Shown here one piece after another: positions 1 to 10,285 of a stretch of 64,000 nt of DNA. The notes under the pieces are model-generated. The model saw nothing but the letters and a program-made list of their open reading frames with translations, did no database searches and was not told where the DNA came from. The stretch is from contig CM019063.1 in NCBI GenBank assembly GCA_009667805.1, positions 56,962,881 to 57,026,880 on the forward strand, read 5' to 3'. The DNA is from Leptobrachium leishanense (taxonomy: Eukaryota; Chordata; Amphibia; Anura; Megophryidae). How positions within the stretch are numbered: position 1 is the first letter of the stretch; each line of letters opens with the position of its first letter. The position numbers and the translations under genes are program-made.

Positions 1-72
1 CCGTACTGACGTACGTCCGTGTGCAAGGACGTACAGTCCGTAGAAATCACGCTCGTCTGACCCTAGCCTTAA
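1..72. mobile_element. End of a Harbinger-like MITE (family A'), cut by window start
   Basis: The segment ends in the inverse terminal motif CTGACCCTAGCCTTA. It matches the right end of the complete element at 40478-40927 (shared stretch with paired ACGTACGTCC motifs). Only the last 70 or so bases are in the window. Confidence 0.6.
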
Positions 73-113
73 GGGGAATTTTCCACAGGACAAACTGTAC
101 GTCAGTGGTCCTT

Positions 114-542
114 AAGGCTAGGTTCAGACTGAGGCAGTGCGAACGCGCGTTCTGGCGCACTTAATCACGGCCGTGCTAGCAGCAGATGCCGGGCAATGAC
201 GGCCAATATACGAAGTACGGTCGCACAAAAGTCCGGCTGCGCAACGCAAGTGGAAAATGAACGCATTTTTTCGAGAACGTTAAACCACTAGTACTGACGT
301 ACTGAGTGCGCTGCGTCCGCTAGCGGCGTGTGTGCGTGATTAGGAGACGTCAGACGCTGCTAATGTCCAGCCAACATAACGTCCAGACGCAAAAAGTGTT
401 TTATTGATGATCCGTACAAAATCACGGATGAAACTGCGCATAGTATGACCGCTATTGCGTATTCCGTGAAAAAATACGTCCATTCTTCGAACGCACATTT
501 TCACGGACAACGTGAAAAATGCGTTAGTCTGACCCTAGCCTA
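114..542. mobile_element. PIF/Harbinger-like MITE, family A
   Basis: Non-coding element of about 430 bp with inverted ends GGCTAGG(G/T)TCAGAC and GTCTGACCCTAGCC. It is flanked by TTA/TAA-like bases. The same element recurs at 5853, 25526, 25978, 26381, 39666 and 40928. The Harbinger assignment rests on the 3-bp TAA duplication, best shown by the related copy at 52738-53992, where the uninterrupted target is visible in a neighbouring repeat unit. The interior is rich in CG and ACG words and contains no coding frame. Confidence 0.7.
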
Positions 543-712
543 AGGGGTTAAACCTGTCGACTAAAACCACTGTAAATCAGGGCATTTCTCAGACTTTTCT
601 CTGAATAGATTAACCATTACTTCTCTATGAGGATTTCACTGCCACCTAAGGTCACTGTATTTCGCTGCCAATTCCATGACCAATTCAGGTCTCTCTGAAT
701 AATCCCTCTTGT
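543..712. mobile_element. Right-half fragment of MITE family C
   Basis: The text from 'cctgtcgac' to 'ctctctgaataatccctc' follows the right half of family C (compare 31640-31947): a stretch ending in a sequence complementary to GGGTTATTCAGAGAG. Its left half has been replaced by MITE A. Confidence 0.5.
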
Positions 713-1059
713 ATCTGTACTGTACAGGGATTTTCAGTCATTATAACCCCCTAAATCGTATCCCTGTACAGCAGTGAGTGACCTGTGTTCTGCCCTCTCC
801 CTGGCTGCTGTAATGCAGCAGCAAAGTTTTTGAGCTTTTTGTTATGGTGAGATTTGGGCTGCTGTTTGCAGCTTCATTGCTGTAATGCACGGTGATAAGA
901 AAGAGATAAAACAGGGATTTTCTGTTATTATAACCCTCTGAATCGTATCACTTTTCATTATTGAAGCTGATCATTTTATTTTTTGATGTTTTAAATAAAA
1001 TAAGTAAAGGATTGTCATTTCAAAAGAGGCTTCTAGGTGGTAAATCTTTTAAACTCATA
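713..1059. other. No gene recognised; short direct repeat
   Basis: Two related segments (about 725-770 and 912-955) both read CAGGGATTTTC followed by TTATAACCC and AATCGTATC. Nothing else is recognisable, and there is no credible coding frame. Confidence 0.4.
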
Positions 1060-1938
1060 CAGGGTTATTCAAAGAGATTCGAAAAAGTCAGCGCACGTTC
1101 GGTGACTTTTCGTTCTCTTCAATTTGGTTCCTTTTGCCGATCCCATTTCGGCGACCCTGCAGTGTATTCAGCAAACACCACAGGGTCCCAGAATTGCAGG
1201 GAAAAGCTGCCGCAAACCGACGAAAACTAACGGAAAACCCGGCGAATGCACGCCGAAAACACGCAAAAACATCTGGATTAACCTGCCGAAAACCATGGAA
1301 AAACCCGAGCAGCAGCCGATCGCAGCCTCCGGAAAAAGTCGAGACCGCAGAAGAGGCAGTGAATAAATTAGCAAAACAGTTTGCATGAATGTTTGAAAAG
1401 TGAAACGCTGTTTGCAAAGAAACTACTGAGCGAAAATGTCTGAAATTTACATATGAGGTCCAGGGAATGATAATAAAAAGGGCTGTTACAGAAAAAATAA
1501 GTAAACTTAAAAAAAAAAAAATCCAGAAAAATGCTTAAAATATCCTACAAAATCTATAAATAAAGAGACTCTTTACTGCAGAATTTTATAATGAGAGGTT
1601 TATTAGATGTTGAATTAAAACGGGAATATTTTTGACATTGAAGCCTATGGGATTCTCCTGAATAAATTTGCCGAATTAAACCACCGAATGGCAGGACATT
1701 TCGGGAACCTTTCACTGCTGGTTTGTGTTCTCTGAATAGACGAAGCATTGCTTCTCTATGGGGTTTTCACTGCCCTCGTCCAGACACCGAACAGGCACCG
1801 TATGTGCAGGCAATTCACCAGGATTTGGCGAATTGCCTGCTCTCTGGATAGCCGAATGGCCAAGAAAGGTAACCAAACGCTGATTTTCAGCGTTCGGTTA
1901 CCTTTCTCAAGCAATTTGGATCTCTTTGAATTACCCTG
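1060..1938. mobile_element. MITE family C, complete copy
   Basis: The ends are CAGGGTTATTCAAAGAGA and its near complement TCTCTTTGAATTACCCTG. Characteristic interior landmarks are an A-rich centre with AATAATAAAAAGG, then ATTGAAGCCTATGGGATTC and CTCTGAATAG. Further copies are at 23541, 26861, 29077, 29966, 36334 and, split by insertions, 2741-7838. The target duplication is unclear; one copy (26861) is bounded by TAA, so a Harbinger-type origin is a guess. No coding capacity. Confidence 0.65.
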
Positions 1939-1999
1939 CTAGAATTTTCCATTCTCCAGCCATTCTCCTGCTTTTCTCCTCTCTTTGAATAACCCTGTG
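1939..1999. mobile_element. Half of MITE family D
   Basis: This 60-bp stretch, ending CTCTCTTTGAATAACCCTG, is nearly identical to the right half of the complete family D element at 35419-35602. It abuts MITE C directly. Confidence 0.55.
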
Positions 2000-2740
2000 A
2001 GTACAGCATTGGCCAAACAAAGGTTGGATCGCACCCCAGAACGCTTAAGAATGGAAATACCCATCGGAACATACAAGGAAGTCAAAGTGAAAGCTGGCAA
2101 ATGTAGATCTATTTATTTCCTGCAGAACTCAATCCGCAAACATGCAAATACTTGTGTATTGCAGCATTTCTTGTATGTGATTGCTTCAAGATGTGTATTA
2201 GCATAATAACGCGGATTAAAAATGACAAATTGACTCAAACTCCATGAAATTCCGCTTTCAAACACTCCTGTTTCGTTTGCAAACCTGAAAGGAGTCAGTT
2301 AATTAATGTCCATTTATCCTGTGATGCCGATACTTTGTTGCCACAGAATCAATCTGTCCTTTGTCCCTTCGGAACCCAAGACCAAAAGCTTCTTTTAGAA
2401 TTCACGTCAACGATGTTAAACCTTCCATCTTTCTGACAGATTCCATTTCCTGTCCAGCCAGGTGCATCCACCCTTATGACATATCCATGCATCCACATTC
2501 GTGACGCCGAGCCGGGGAGGCCGTAATTCTAGGGATGCTGACATTTTCTATGGGAAAAGTTGTAAAGCAGGACTCTATTAAAATCGATGCAGCCCTGCAG
2601 GATGAAGCTTTTATTGTCATTCCTAATTAAAGAAATGTCATTGTCACCTAATATATGGCTGCAACCCATCCGCTCTGCAATTCTTGCATATGCAATGGGT
2701 TCTACAAGTCATTATGTCATACCATTAGATATAATACAAG
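2000..2740. other. No feature recognised
   Basis: AT-rich single-copy-looking sequence. No coding frame with a recognisable family, no terminal repeats, and no RNA gene seen. Confidence 0.3.
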
Positions 2741-2970
2741 AGGGATTATTCAGCAGTGACATTTCGGTGCTTCTCGTTCCCTGCACTTTGGGAATCAAAA
2801 TACCTGACCCTGCGGTGAATTCAGCATTCACCGCAGGGTACCCGAAGTGCAGGGAAGAGATTCAAAAATCCACCGCAAAACAGTGCCAGACTGGCCTACC
2901 GGGATACCGGGAGGCATCCCGGTAGGCTGCTTAAACTTTGGGGCCGGTTTTATTTTTTTCCTTTTTTTTT

Positions 2971-3120
2971 ATTGCGACTGACAACCAGTGGCCACGGGTT
3001 GGTAGCAGGCTGGGGCCGGCTACACACTGCTGACTCGCTGACCATTAACAAGTCGGCAAGGCAGTGTGTAACCGGCCCCAGCCCGCTACCAACCCGTGGC
3101 CGCTGGTTGTCAGTCGCAAT
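2971..3120. repeat. Palindrome with 60-bp arms
   Basis: Arm 2971-3030 is the near-perfect reverse complement of arm 3061-3120, separated by 30 bp. The arms begin with ATTGCGACTGACAACCAG and would form a strong hairpin. It lies inside the hAT element just upstream of the GC-rich block. Confidence 0.9.
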
Positions 3121-3169
3121 AAAAATAAAAAATTCAGCCACCTCCCGCCGTGTGATTGAGGAGGGCTGA

Positions 3170-3513
3170 CAGCCCCTGCAGCGTACGTGCCTTCACAAGG
3201 CTGGGAACGGCACGTATGCTGTATTGGCGCCGCCCCCTTCACTAACCATGTGATGGGCCGTGTAGACACGCAGGCGCAGAACGTCCCCGCGCTGCCTGCA
3301 TGTCTCACTAGTGGCCGCATGCACAAAATGGAGCTGCCGGCCTGTTATTTCTTCAAGAATCGCCCGGCCTGCTTCGCGCACAGGTGGTACCGGGGTCTGT
3401 GCATGCTTGCGGTCTGGCTGTCACTTCCAGCTGTTTTGTCCGGGAAGCGGATTCGAGGAGCGCGCGGACCACAGGAGCTGGCCCACCCGCCCGTACATCA
3501 GGCTGCCGCCAAC
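3170..3513 (+). promoter_or_regulatory. GC-rich, CpG-rich promoter-like block
   Basis: In contrast to the AT-rich surroundings this stretch is rich in GC and CpG and leads directly into an ATG in a good initiation context (GCCAACATGG). It looks like the CpG-island 5' flank and 5' untranslated region of the adjacent Rab-like exon. There is no visible TATA box. Promoter function is inferred from composition and position only. Confidence 0.45.
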
Positions 3514-3565
3514 ATGGCCCAGGACTACGACCACCTCTTCAAGCTGCTCCTCATCAGAGACAGCG
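3514..3565 (+). pseudogene. Rab GTPase first coding exon (Rab35/Rab13-like), captured
   Basis: The 52-nt frame reads MAQDYDHLFKLLLIRDSG and stops being Rab-like exactly at a splice donor, G|GTGAGAG, with the donor GT at 3566-3567. Small Rab GTPases of the Rab35/Rab13/Rab8 group start this way: an aspartate/tyrosine-rich tip, LFKLL, then the P-loop GDSGVGKS, which is completed by the next exon. The DYDHLF spelling favours Rab35, but Rab13 fits nearly as well. Two oddities argue for a dead copy. The first glycine of the P-loop is arginine here, which should harm nucleotide binding. No second exon is seen downstream: the sequence goes into a palindrome and a tandem array. The exon lies wholly inside a hAT element, so it is best read as a captured gene fragment. 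If transcribed it could yield a chimeric RNA from the donor site. Confidence 0.72.
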
Positions 3566-3625
3566 GTGAGAGCGGGAACTACGGGCGGTGGTGGTAGAGA
3601 AGTGGGGGGCGAGAGAGGCCGGCCA

Positions 3626-3700
3626 TTTACAGAGGGAAGTTATGAACAAACAAGCACACACAACTTGTGTGCTTGTTTGTTCATAACTTCTGTCTGTAAA
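3626..3700. repeat. Palindrome with about 37-bp arms
   Basis: The arms begin TTTACAGAGGGAAGTTATG and end CATAACTTCTGTCTGTAAA, meeting almost without a spacer around 3663. A near-perfect inverted repeat inside the hAT element, downstream of the Rab-like exon. Confidence 0.88.
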
Positions 3701-3734
3701 TTTTTTGAAAATCAGGAATTAAAGATAAAAAACA

Positions 3735-4075
3735 CCCCGCACATTACTGTATAGCTGTGATACCCTCAAAACACACCGGACATTACTGTATGGCTCTGCA
3801 ATACCCTCAAAAGACACCGCACATTACTGTATAGGTCTGTGATCCGCTCAAAAGACACCGCACATTACTGTATAGCTCTGCAATACCCTCAAAACACCCC
3901 GCACATTACTGTATAGGTCTGCGATACGCTCAACACACACTGCACATTACTGTATAGCTCTGTGATACCCTCATACACAACGCACATTACTGTATAGGTC
4001 TGTGATACCCTCAAACACACAGCACATTACTGTATAGCTCTGTGATACCCTCATACACAACGCACATTACTGGGG
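3735..4075. repeat. Tandem array, about 43-bp unit, 8 copies
   Basis: Each unit contains GCACATTACTGTATAG, then CTCTG(T/C), GATACCCTCA and an ACAC run. Units differ by small substitutions. The array reaches almost to the right end of the hAT element. Confidence 0.9.
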
Positions 4076-4298
4076 CTGGTATGAAATTATTTCCAGGGCT
4101 GGTTTTTATCCCCAGTCCGGCCCTGCCGCAAAACTGCCGTCAAAAACACCAGAAAAAAGCCGTAAAAACGCAACCGATACGATCCGAAGTATCGAATCAC
4201 TTCGAACCACCGCAAAAAACACGGCAAACACGTCTGATAAAAGCCGTTGACCCGCCGAACACAGCGCCGACCAGCCACCGGAAAAAGCCTACAAGCCT

Positions 4299-5334
4299 TT
4301 AACCCTTTTGTTATTTTAATATATGACCCAGACATATTATATATCGTTCTTTCCGGCAGACTCGGCAGATTCATAATATATCATTATTATATGTATATGT
4401 CATGTCCTGTCTGTATATTATAACAAAAAAGACAATAAAGTTAGAATTTTCAATAATTTACAATGTGTAAAGTGTTTTTTTTTCACATTTTAACATGCGA
4501 GCATTTGCGGTTATATTTTCTATGGGGTGCGCTTGTTAAAAAAATTAGAAATGGGGACTCGTTACATTTTTTTTTGGGGGGAAATTTCATTATTTTTAAC
4601 AAACGCACCCCATAAAAAATCATTAGAACAGCATCATTGTTCACATTATAATTGAAATGGGAACAATATTGCTGCATTAAGAAATCAAACAAAAAAAAAA
4701 AGTTCATTTTTTTGTATTATTATTTTTTTTTAAATATTTTTTTCTTTTTCTTTTTTTTTCTTTAATATTTACATGGTCGTGTTTGGTATCGTTGGAAAGG
4801 CCATGCTCTGGCCGATACCAAACATTAACCCCTAGCTGCCACGGATCAGGAGATAGGGGGTTCCAATGAACCCCCTATCTCCACCATTGGTGGCAGTTAG
4901 GGGTTAACTCCAGGACTGGCGTCATCGTGCTATGCTATCCAAGACGTCAGCCAGCTCCGGGAGATGTTCACGATTCGGCGCTTTTTGGCGCCGAATCGTG
5001 ATCCGGCACCCAAGGAGTTAAAGGCAGGCACGGTTTGGAAGGGCAGACTGTGCCCTTCCAAACTGTGCCTGCCTTCAGCCTCTTGTCTCCCGCGATCGGG
5101 ATGGAGAGAGGTCCGAAGGGGGGGCGTCTGAAATAGAAGCCATCGTGCCAGCGCAATGACATCTATCTTCCCCCCCGGCATCCCGGAGTGCCGGGCTGCC
5201 ATGCTAGATGTCAGTCCGCACGGAATCCTGGCTGATTGCTTCCTCCTGTGCTAGGACGCGCTGAGCGTGTCCATAGCACAGGAGAACCACTTGGCTGGAC
5301 GCGCGGAGCGCGTCCTTAGCAGCCAAGTGGTTAA
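4299..5334. mobile_element. piggyBac-like TTAA element, family B, copy 1
   Basis: It is bounded by TTAA on both sides. The right end, read inward, is TTAACCACTTGGCTGCTAAGG; the left end begins TTAACCCTTT. It matches the fuller copies at 27727 and 30433. The interior is a chain of perfect or near-perfect hairpins (about 4783-4822, 4828-4906, 4968-5001, 5019-5075, 5247-5286, 5288-5331). No coding frame. Assignment to piggyBac rests on TTAA duplication and CCCTTT-type ends; Kolobok-type elements also use TTAA. Confidence 0.65.
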
Positions 5335-5608
5335 TGAACGGGGTTTAAACAAAAGAAAACGATTGAAAGTTTCAAAATTGAAAAGCTGCTTGCAAAAAAA
5401 CTACTGAACCAAAATGTCTGCAATTTACATTTAAGATTCAATGAATGATAATAAAAAGGTCTGTTACAGGTAAAAAAAATAAAAATAAAATCGGGAACAA
5501 AAAATTTGATGACATAATCCTGAAAAATGCCTAAAAGATCCTAAAAAAAAAATCAGATAAAAAAGAGACTTTTGCTGCAAATTAAAAGAATAAATGGTTT
5601 AATAGACA

Positions 5609-6852
5609 TTGGGCCGGATTTGCATCTCAGGAGCCTGTAGGCACAGAAATGTAGAGCCCCCCCCCCGAACAAAAATAGGAAACATGCCAAAATGACTTTT
5701 TACATTTTAGTCTTGGGGCAAACTAATTTTTTTTTAAAAAAAACATTTTAAATAACTGAAAAACTGTTTTTCTCTGTGTCAAATCAAAAGAAGAGGCAGA
5801 ATCTGTTGCCGTAGTTGAGTTAGTGCAGCGGCTTTGTTTGTTTTATATATGTAAGGCTAGGGTCAGACTAGCGCACTTTAAACGTGCGTTCTGGCGCACT
5901 TAATCACGGCCGCACTAGCAGCAAATGACGGGCAATGACGGCCAATATACGAAGTACGGTCGCACGAAAGTCCGGCCGCGCAACGCAAGTGGCAAACGAA
6001 CGCATTTTGTCGAGAACGTCAAACCGCTAGTACTGACGTACAGAGTGCGCTGCGTCTGCTAGCGGCGTGTTTGCGTGATTGGGAGACGTCAGACGCTGCT
6101 AATGTCCGGCCAACATAACGTCCAGATGCAAAAAGTGTTTTATTGATGATCCGTACAAAATCATGAACGCAAATGCGCATCGTATGACCGCTATCGCGTA
6201 CTCCGTGAAAAAATGCGTCCATTCATTCGAACGCACTTTTTCACAGACAACGCGAAAATGCGTTCGTCTGACCCTAGCCTAAAAGCATATATTGCCTCTG
6301 CCGTAAAACAGAGAAACAAAATTATGTTGCATTTACTGTTTCTCAATTTTTTATTTTTACACATTACATGGTCATGTTTGGCATCATTGTAAAGACCAGA
6401 CTCAGACCTTTCCAATGACACCTCACTTAACCTTGTGCGGTGTGCAATTCAGAGATGCAGGTTCCAAAGTCTCCCTGTCTCTCCTCACTGCATTGCCATG
6501 GTCTAGGTTGTCGATGAAACAATGTGTTGCATCATCAGTTCCACACTTGCTGGCAGTGTGGGAAGTGAGAAGGTGAGTTAACGCAGCATCAGTGTTCACT
6601 TTGTAATTGTAAACTGAATAATAGTGCTGTGTTACAAAAAAAAGAGAAACATATTATTTTAGTAGCCTGGCCAAACCAATGATACATTGTATGTCCCTCT
6701 TGCCCTTAGGGCTCCAGAGATACAGTGGACTAAATGATTGTAAAGTGTAAAAAATATATATATATATTTTTTTTTTTACAGAGCAAGGCGCCCCCTTTTG
6801 GCAGGTGCCTGTAGGCACTTGCCTACTCTGCCTATTTATAAATCCGGCCCTG
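5609..6852. mobile_element. hAT-like MITE with a nested Harbinger-like MITE
   Basis: The left end, GGGCCGGATTTGCA, and the inverse of the right end, CAGGGCCGGATTTATAAA, match over the CAGGGCCGGATTT core common among hAT ends. The subterminal words (CCTGTAGGCAC) are also inverted copies. A clean 8-bp target duplication is not visible, perhaps through decay. The element is interrupted at 5853-6282. Confidence 0.55.
5853..6282. mobile_element. Harbinger-like MITE, family A, copy 2
   Basis: It carries GGCTAGGGTCAGAC ends and is flanked by TAA on each side (TAAGGCTAGG and CTAGCCTAA). It sits inside the hAT-like MITE at 5609-6852. Confidence 0.72.
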
Positions 6853-7509
6853 CTAATACATTATGCTATTTTTTTCATTGTATGAGGATTTTTACTGTTA
6901 TAAAACTATACGGCATAGTTTAACTGCTTTACATTTCTTGTAAAAAAGGAGGTACATTTTACTGAAACTTTGCAAATCCTCTCCAGGCTTTGTCAGGCAG
7001 TTAACAGTGGATCAGTGACTAGGGCGACGCAGTGAAAATATACTGCACATCTGCAGACTATAAATTCCTACGAGGAAAATGCTGGATCGTTTCCTTATTA
7101 TCCAATGTTAGCTCACATTAGGACACACGGAGAGCTGGTTTAGAGATTTTACCTAGAGCAAAGGGGTCTTAAGAGACAGAGAAAGCACAGATACCCTTAT
7201 TAAGGGACTGATATGCTTGCTTTAACACGCTGGGCTACGTAACACAGCTTTTGCTAAGACCAGCTGGTTGATAAGGGAAGAATTCTACTTGTCATTTAGC
7301 GATCACTGTTAATTTATCTCCTTGTGGCGAAGGTCACTATCGATACAATGTATTTTTATTTGTTTATTTTGGCAACAGTAATGGGTAAAGAGTCAACGTA
7401 GAGTTTTATAGATTCTTTCGTGTAGCTATAAGTTACACATTAAAATCATGTTCGCTTGTGCCAGGTAAGGCAGAATTCAGCCATCCAAAGGTAACCGAGC
7501 AGCCGAAGA
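6853..7509. other. Unidentified sequence inside the composite MITE
   Basis: It does not match the missing middle of family C and shows no terminal repeats or coding frame. It may be another decayed insertion. Confidence 0.3.
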
Positions 7510-7838
7510 TGATACATTCCAAAACCTGTCGAACTGAATCACTGAAATTCTGGGCATTTCACTGACACTTCGGTGCAGTTTGGTGTCCTCTGAATAGATT
7601 AACCATTACTTCTCTATTTCACTGCAGATATTTTCTATTTAGCCTTTTTCCACTATGTAGGTCGCTGAATTGCAGCTATCTATGGTGAACTGCATCATAT
7701 TTCACTGTCAGTTTGCCAATATTTGGCAAATCGACAGCTTGCTGAATAGACAAACTGCCGCAAAATTGCACCATACGGGGAAATTAATTCAACGTTCAGT
7801 GCAATTCGGTGGCAAGTTTGGTCATTATTAAATAACCT

Positions 7839-8420
7839 TTTAAGTTTTCAATGAAACAATGTATAATAATACATTGCTCCATCCCCTCCACACTTGCTTC
7901 TGTTATGGGAAATGAGAAGGTAGTGCAGCGATGAGGTAGTGCAGCAATATTATTCACTTTATTATTGAAAAGAGAACAATACTGCCGCTTTTAGAGAATT
8001 TTTTTAAAATATTTTTATTTATTTTTACAGATTACCTTGTAAGGTTTAGTATTATTGGAAAGGCCATACTATGGCCTTTCCAAGGATACCAAGCATGGCC
8101 CGGTATCTCTTACAGTTCATGAGATAGGGAGGTGTTTTGGACCCCCTTATATCCTGTATTGGAATTTTCCAGCCCGGTTGGGGGAGGTCCCATTGTATGT
8201 CATCGTGCCATGCGCAATGATGTCATGGAGCAGTCCCAGACCTGCAGAGGACTCCTCCAGCGTTGCAGGGGACCCATGACGTGTGGGGGACGTCCTCCTC
8301 ATGCTGCAGGGAATCCCCACACATCAATACATCAATACTTGCGGTGCCCCCCCAGACAGGCACCCGTGGGCATGTGCCCCCTGCCTCCTCGCTACACCAC
8401 TGAACAAGTGTACACTAACA
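7839..8420. mobile_element. Decayed relative of family B
   Basis: The stretch 8046-8110 (GTATTATTGGAAAGGCCATACTATGGCC, then a GATACC word) has the same hairpin as the family B elements. The neighbouring text resembles 6520-6600. No ends can be placed. Confidence 0.35.
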
Positions 8421-8775
8421 AGCGCCATGTGACTGACGCCTTAATGTGTAACATTAGTAACGAGATCTAAAACATTGATGATGCAACATCGAGACTCATT
8501 GGCAACAACATGCAGCCTTGTGTCCAAATGTGCCTAACAGGAAACGGCTGCTACTTCCAGCATTTGCTGTGATTGGACGCGCTCAACATAAGAGGAGTTA
8601 CATTTCTTGAAACTCTCTTTAGTTTCCATCCATTCCTGTAAGATCTCTAGCAAAAACTTTGAGTTTGGGTCTATATGAATCACTCTGTATGTATGAATTA
8701 GTAAATCCCTTAATCTCTCATCCACAGTGTATGAAGGCGTCGCCCAGTACTGGACTGGTACACTTAAATAAGTAA
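8421..8775. other. No feature recognised
   Basis: No coding frame or repeat that I can support. Confidence 0.3.
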
Positions 8776-8867
8776 TATATACACTATATTGCCAAAAGTA
8801 TTCGCTCACCCATCCATATGCGAGTCAAGGCAGGTGAGCGAATACTTTTGGCAATATAGTGTATATA
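8776..8867. mobile_element. Tc1/mariner-type palindromic MITE
   Basis: The arms TACACTATATTGCCAAAAG...TTCGCTCACC (8779-8810) and their exact inverse (8833-8864) flank a 22-bp loop. The TACACTATATTGCCAAAAGTATT end is the familiar Tc1-like terminal repeat of fishes and frogs. The flanks are TA-rich, so the TA duplication cannot be placed exactly. Confidence 0.8.
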
Positions 8868-9159
8868 CACTATATAGAGAAAAATAATTTGAAACAAATA
8901 TATATAATACTAGGTGGAAAGCCTGCCCAGAGGGCAGTCTATTGTTGTCGCCAGCTCAGACTTCACGTCCACATAGTTTTTTTTCAATGTCCTATCCAAG
9001 AGTATCTCTCTATATAAATGCATTTGTAACATGTCCATCGCCATCCCATCCGCAACAGGAGCGGCAATTGAGCAGCTCTGATGGGCGCGCGCAGCTGACA
9101 GCGCATTACAAAGGCATTTATATATTAGAGCAGGTTCCTCTTCCCTCTTAGATTGTAAG
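8868..9159. other. Unassigned repeat-like sequence
   Basis: It begins with an AT-rich run and contains a palindromic word, GCCTGCCCAGAGGGCAG. No credible gene. Confidence 0.3.
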
Positions 9160-9245
9160 CTCACAGGAATCGGACCCTCAGATTGTAAACTCGTGGGACC
9201 CCTTAGATTGTAAGTTCATGGGGCCACTTAGATTGTGTTGGGCTT
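9160..9245. repeat. Short tandem array, about 27-bp unit
   Basis: The word AGATTGTAA(G/A)CTC recurs at roughly 27-bp spacing (about 9149, 9180, 9207, with a decayed fourth copy). Such words are common in frog SINE and LINE tails. Confidence 0.5.
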
Positions 9246-9294
9246 GGCGGGCATTTTTTTTGTAGCGTATACATTATGTGGATATTTAATGGCA

Positions 9295-10285
9295 CGTGGT
9301 ATGCATGGCATGGCAGGCTGGTGTTTAGGCACACTGGTATGAGACACTGGTATTATGCATGGCAGACTGGTAATATGGCTGGCAGACTGGTATTATGCAT
9401 GGCAGACTGGCATTGTGCATGGCAGACTGGTAATATGGCTGGCGAACTGGTAATATGGCTGGCAGACTGGTATTGTGCATGGCAGACTGGTAATATGGCT
9501 GGCAGATTGGTAATATGGCTGGCGAACTGGTAATATGTCTGGCAGACTGGTATTGTATATGGCAGGCAGACTGGTAATATGGCTGGCAGACTGGTAATAT
9601 GGCTGGCAGACTGGTATTGTATATGGCAGGCAGACTGGTAATATGGCTGGCAGACTGGTAATATGGCTGGCAGACTGGTATTGTGCATGGTAGAATGGTA
9701 TTGTGCATGGCAGACTGGTATTAAGGCAGGCAGACTGGTATTGTGCATGGCAGACTGGTAATGTGCATGGCAGACTGGTATTGTGCATGGCAGACTGGTA
9801 CTGTGCATGGCAATGTGAATGGCAGACTGGTATTGTGCATGGCAGACTGGTACTGTGCATGGCAATGTGCATGGCAGACTGGTACTGTGCATGGCAATGT
9901 GCATGGCAGACTGGTATCGTGCATGGCAATGTGCATGTCAGACTGGTATTGTGCATGGCAATGTGCATGGCAGACTGGTACTGTGCATGGCAGACTGGTA
10001 TTGTGCATGGCAATGTGCATGGAAGACTGGTAATGTGCATGACAGACTGGTAATGTGCATGGAAGACTGGTATTGTGCATGGCAGACTGGTACTGTGCAT
10101 GGCAGACTGGTACTGTGCATGGCAATGTGCATGGCAGACTGGTACAGTGCATGGCAGACTGGTATTGTGCATGGCAATGTGCATGGCAGACTGGTACTGT
10201 GCATGGCAGACTGGTATTGTGCATGGCAATGTGCATGGCAGACTGGTATTGTGCATGGCAGACTGGTAACATGGCTGGCAGACCG
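9295..10285. repeat. Satellite array 1, GGCAGACTGGTA unit
   Basis: About 1 kb made of a 20-bp motif (GGCAGACTGGTATTGTGCAT) with variants: the linker is GTGCAT, ATGGCT, or an added GGCAATGTGCAT. Units without stop codons create long spurious frames on both strands (up to 400 codons). No gene is inferred. Confidence 0.95.

Larger units (their letters stand above)
2881..4125. mobile_element. hAT element carrying a captured Rab first exon
   Basis: The start CAGTGCCAGACTGG and the inverse of the end, CAGGGCCGGACTGG, form a 14-bp terminal inverted repeat with two mismatches. Both ends are flanked by the identical 8-bp CCGCAAAA (2873-2880 and 4126-4133). That is the expected hAT signature, and the host on both sides is MITE family C. 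The interior holds a 60-bp-arm palindrome, a GC-rich promoter-like block, a Rab-like coding exon with a splice donor, a second palindrome and a 43-bp tandem array. No transposase is present, so it depends on a partner for movement. The layout resembles a transposon that has taken up a host gene fragment. Confidence 0.75.
2741..7838. mobile_element. MITE family C blown apart by nested insertions
   Basis: Left end: AGGGATTATTCAG at 2741. Family C sequence runs to 2880, resumes at 4134-4298, again at 5335-5608, and its right half is recognisable from about 7510 to 7838 (ending ATTAAATAACC). The gaps are filled by a hAT element (2881-4125), a piggyBac-like element (4299-5334), a hAT-like MITE (5609-6852) that contains a Harbinger-like MITE (5853-6282), and 650 bp of unidentified sequence (6853-7510). 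The reading comes from comparing order and text with the complete C copies. Confidence 0.6.
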
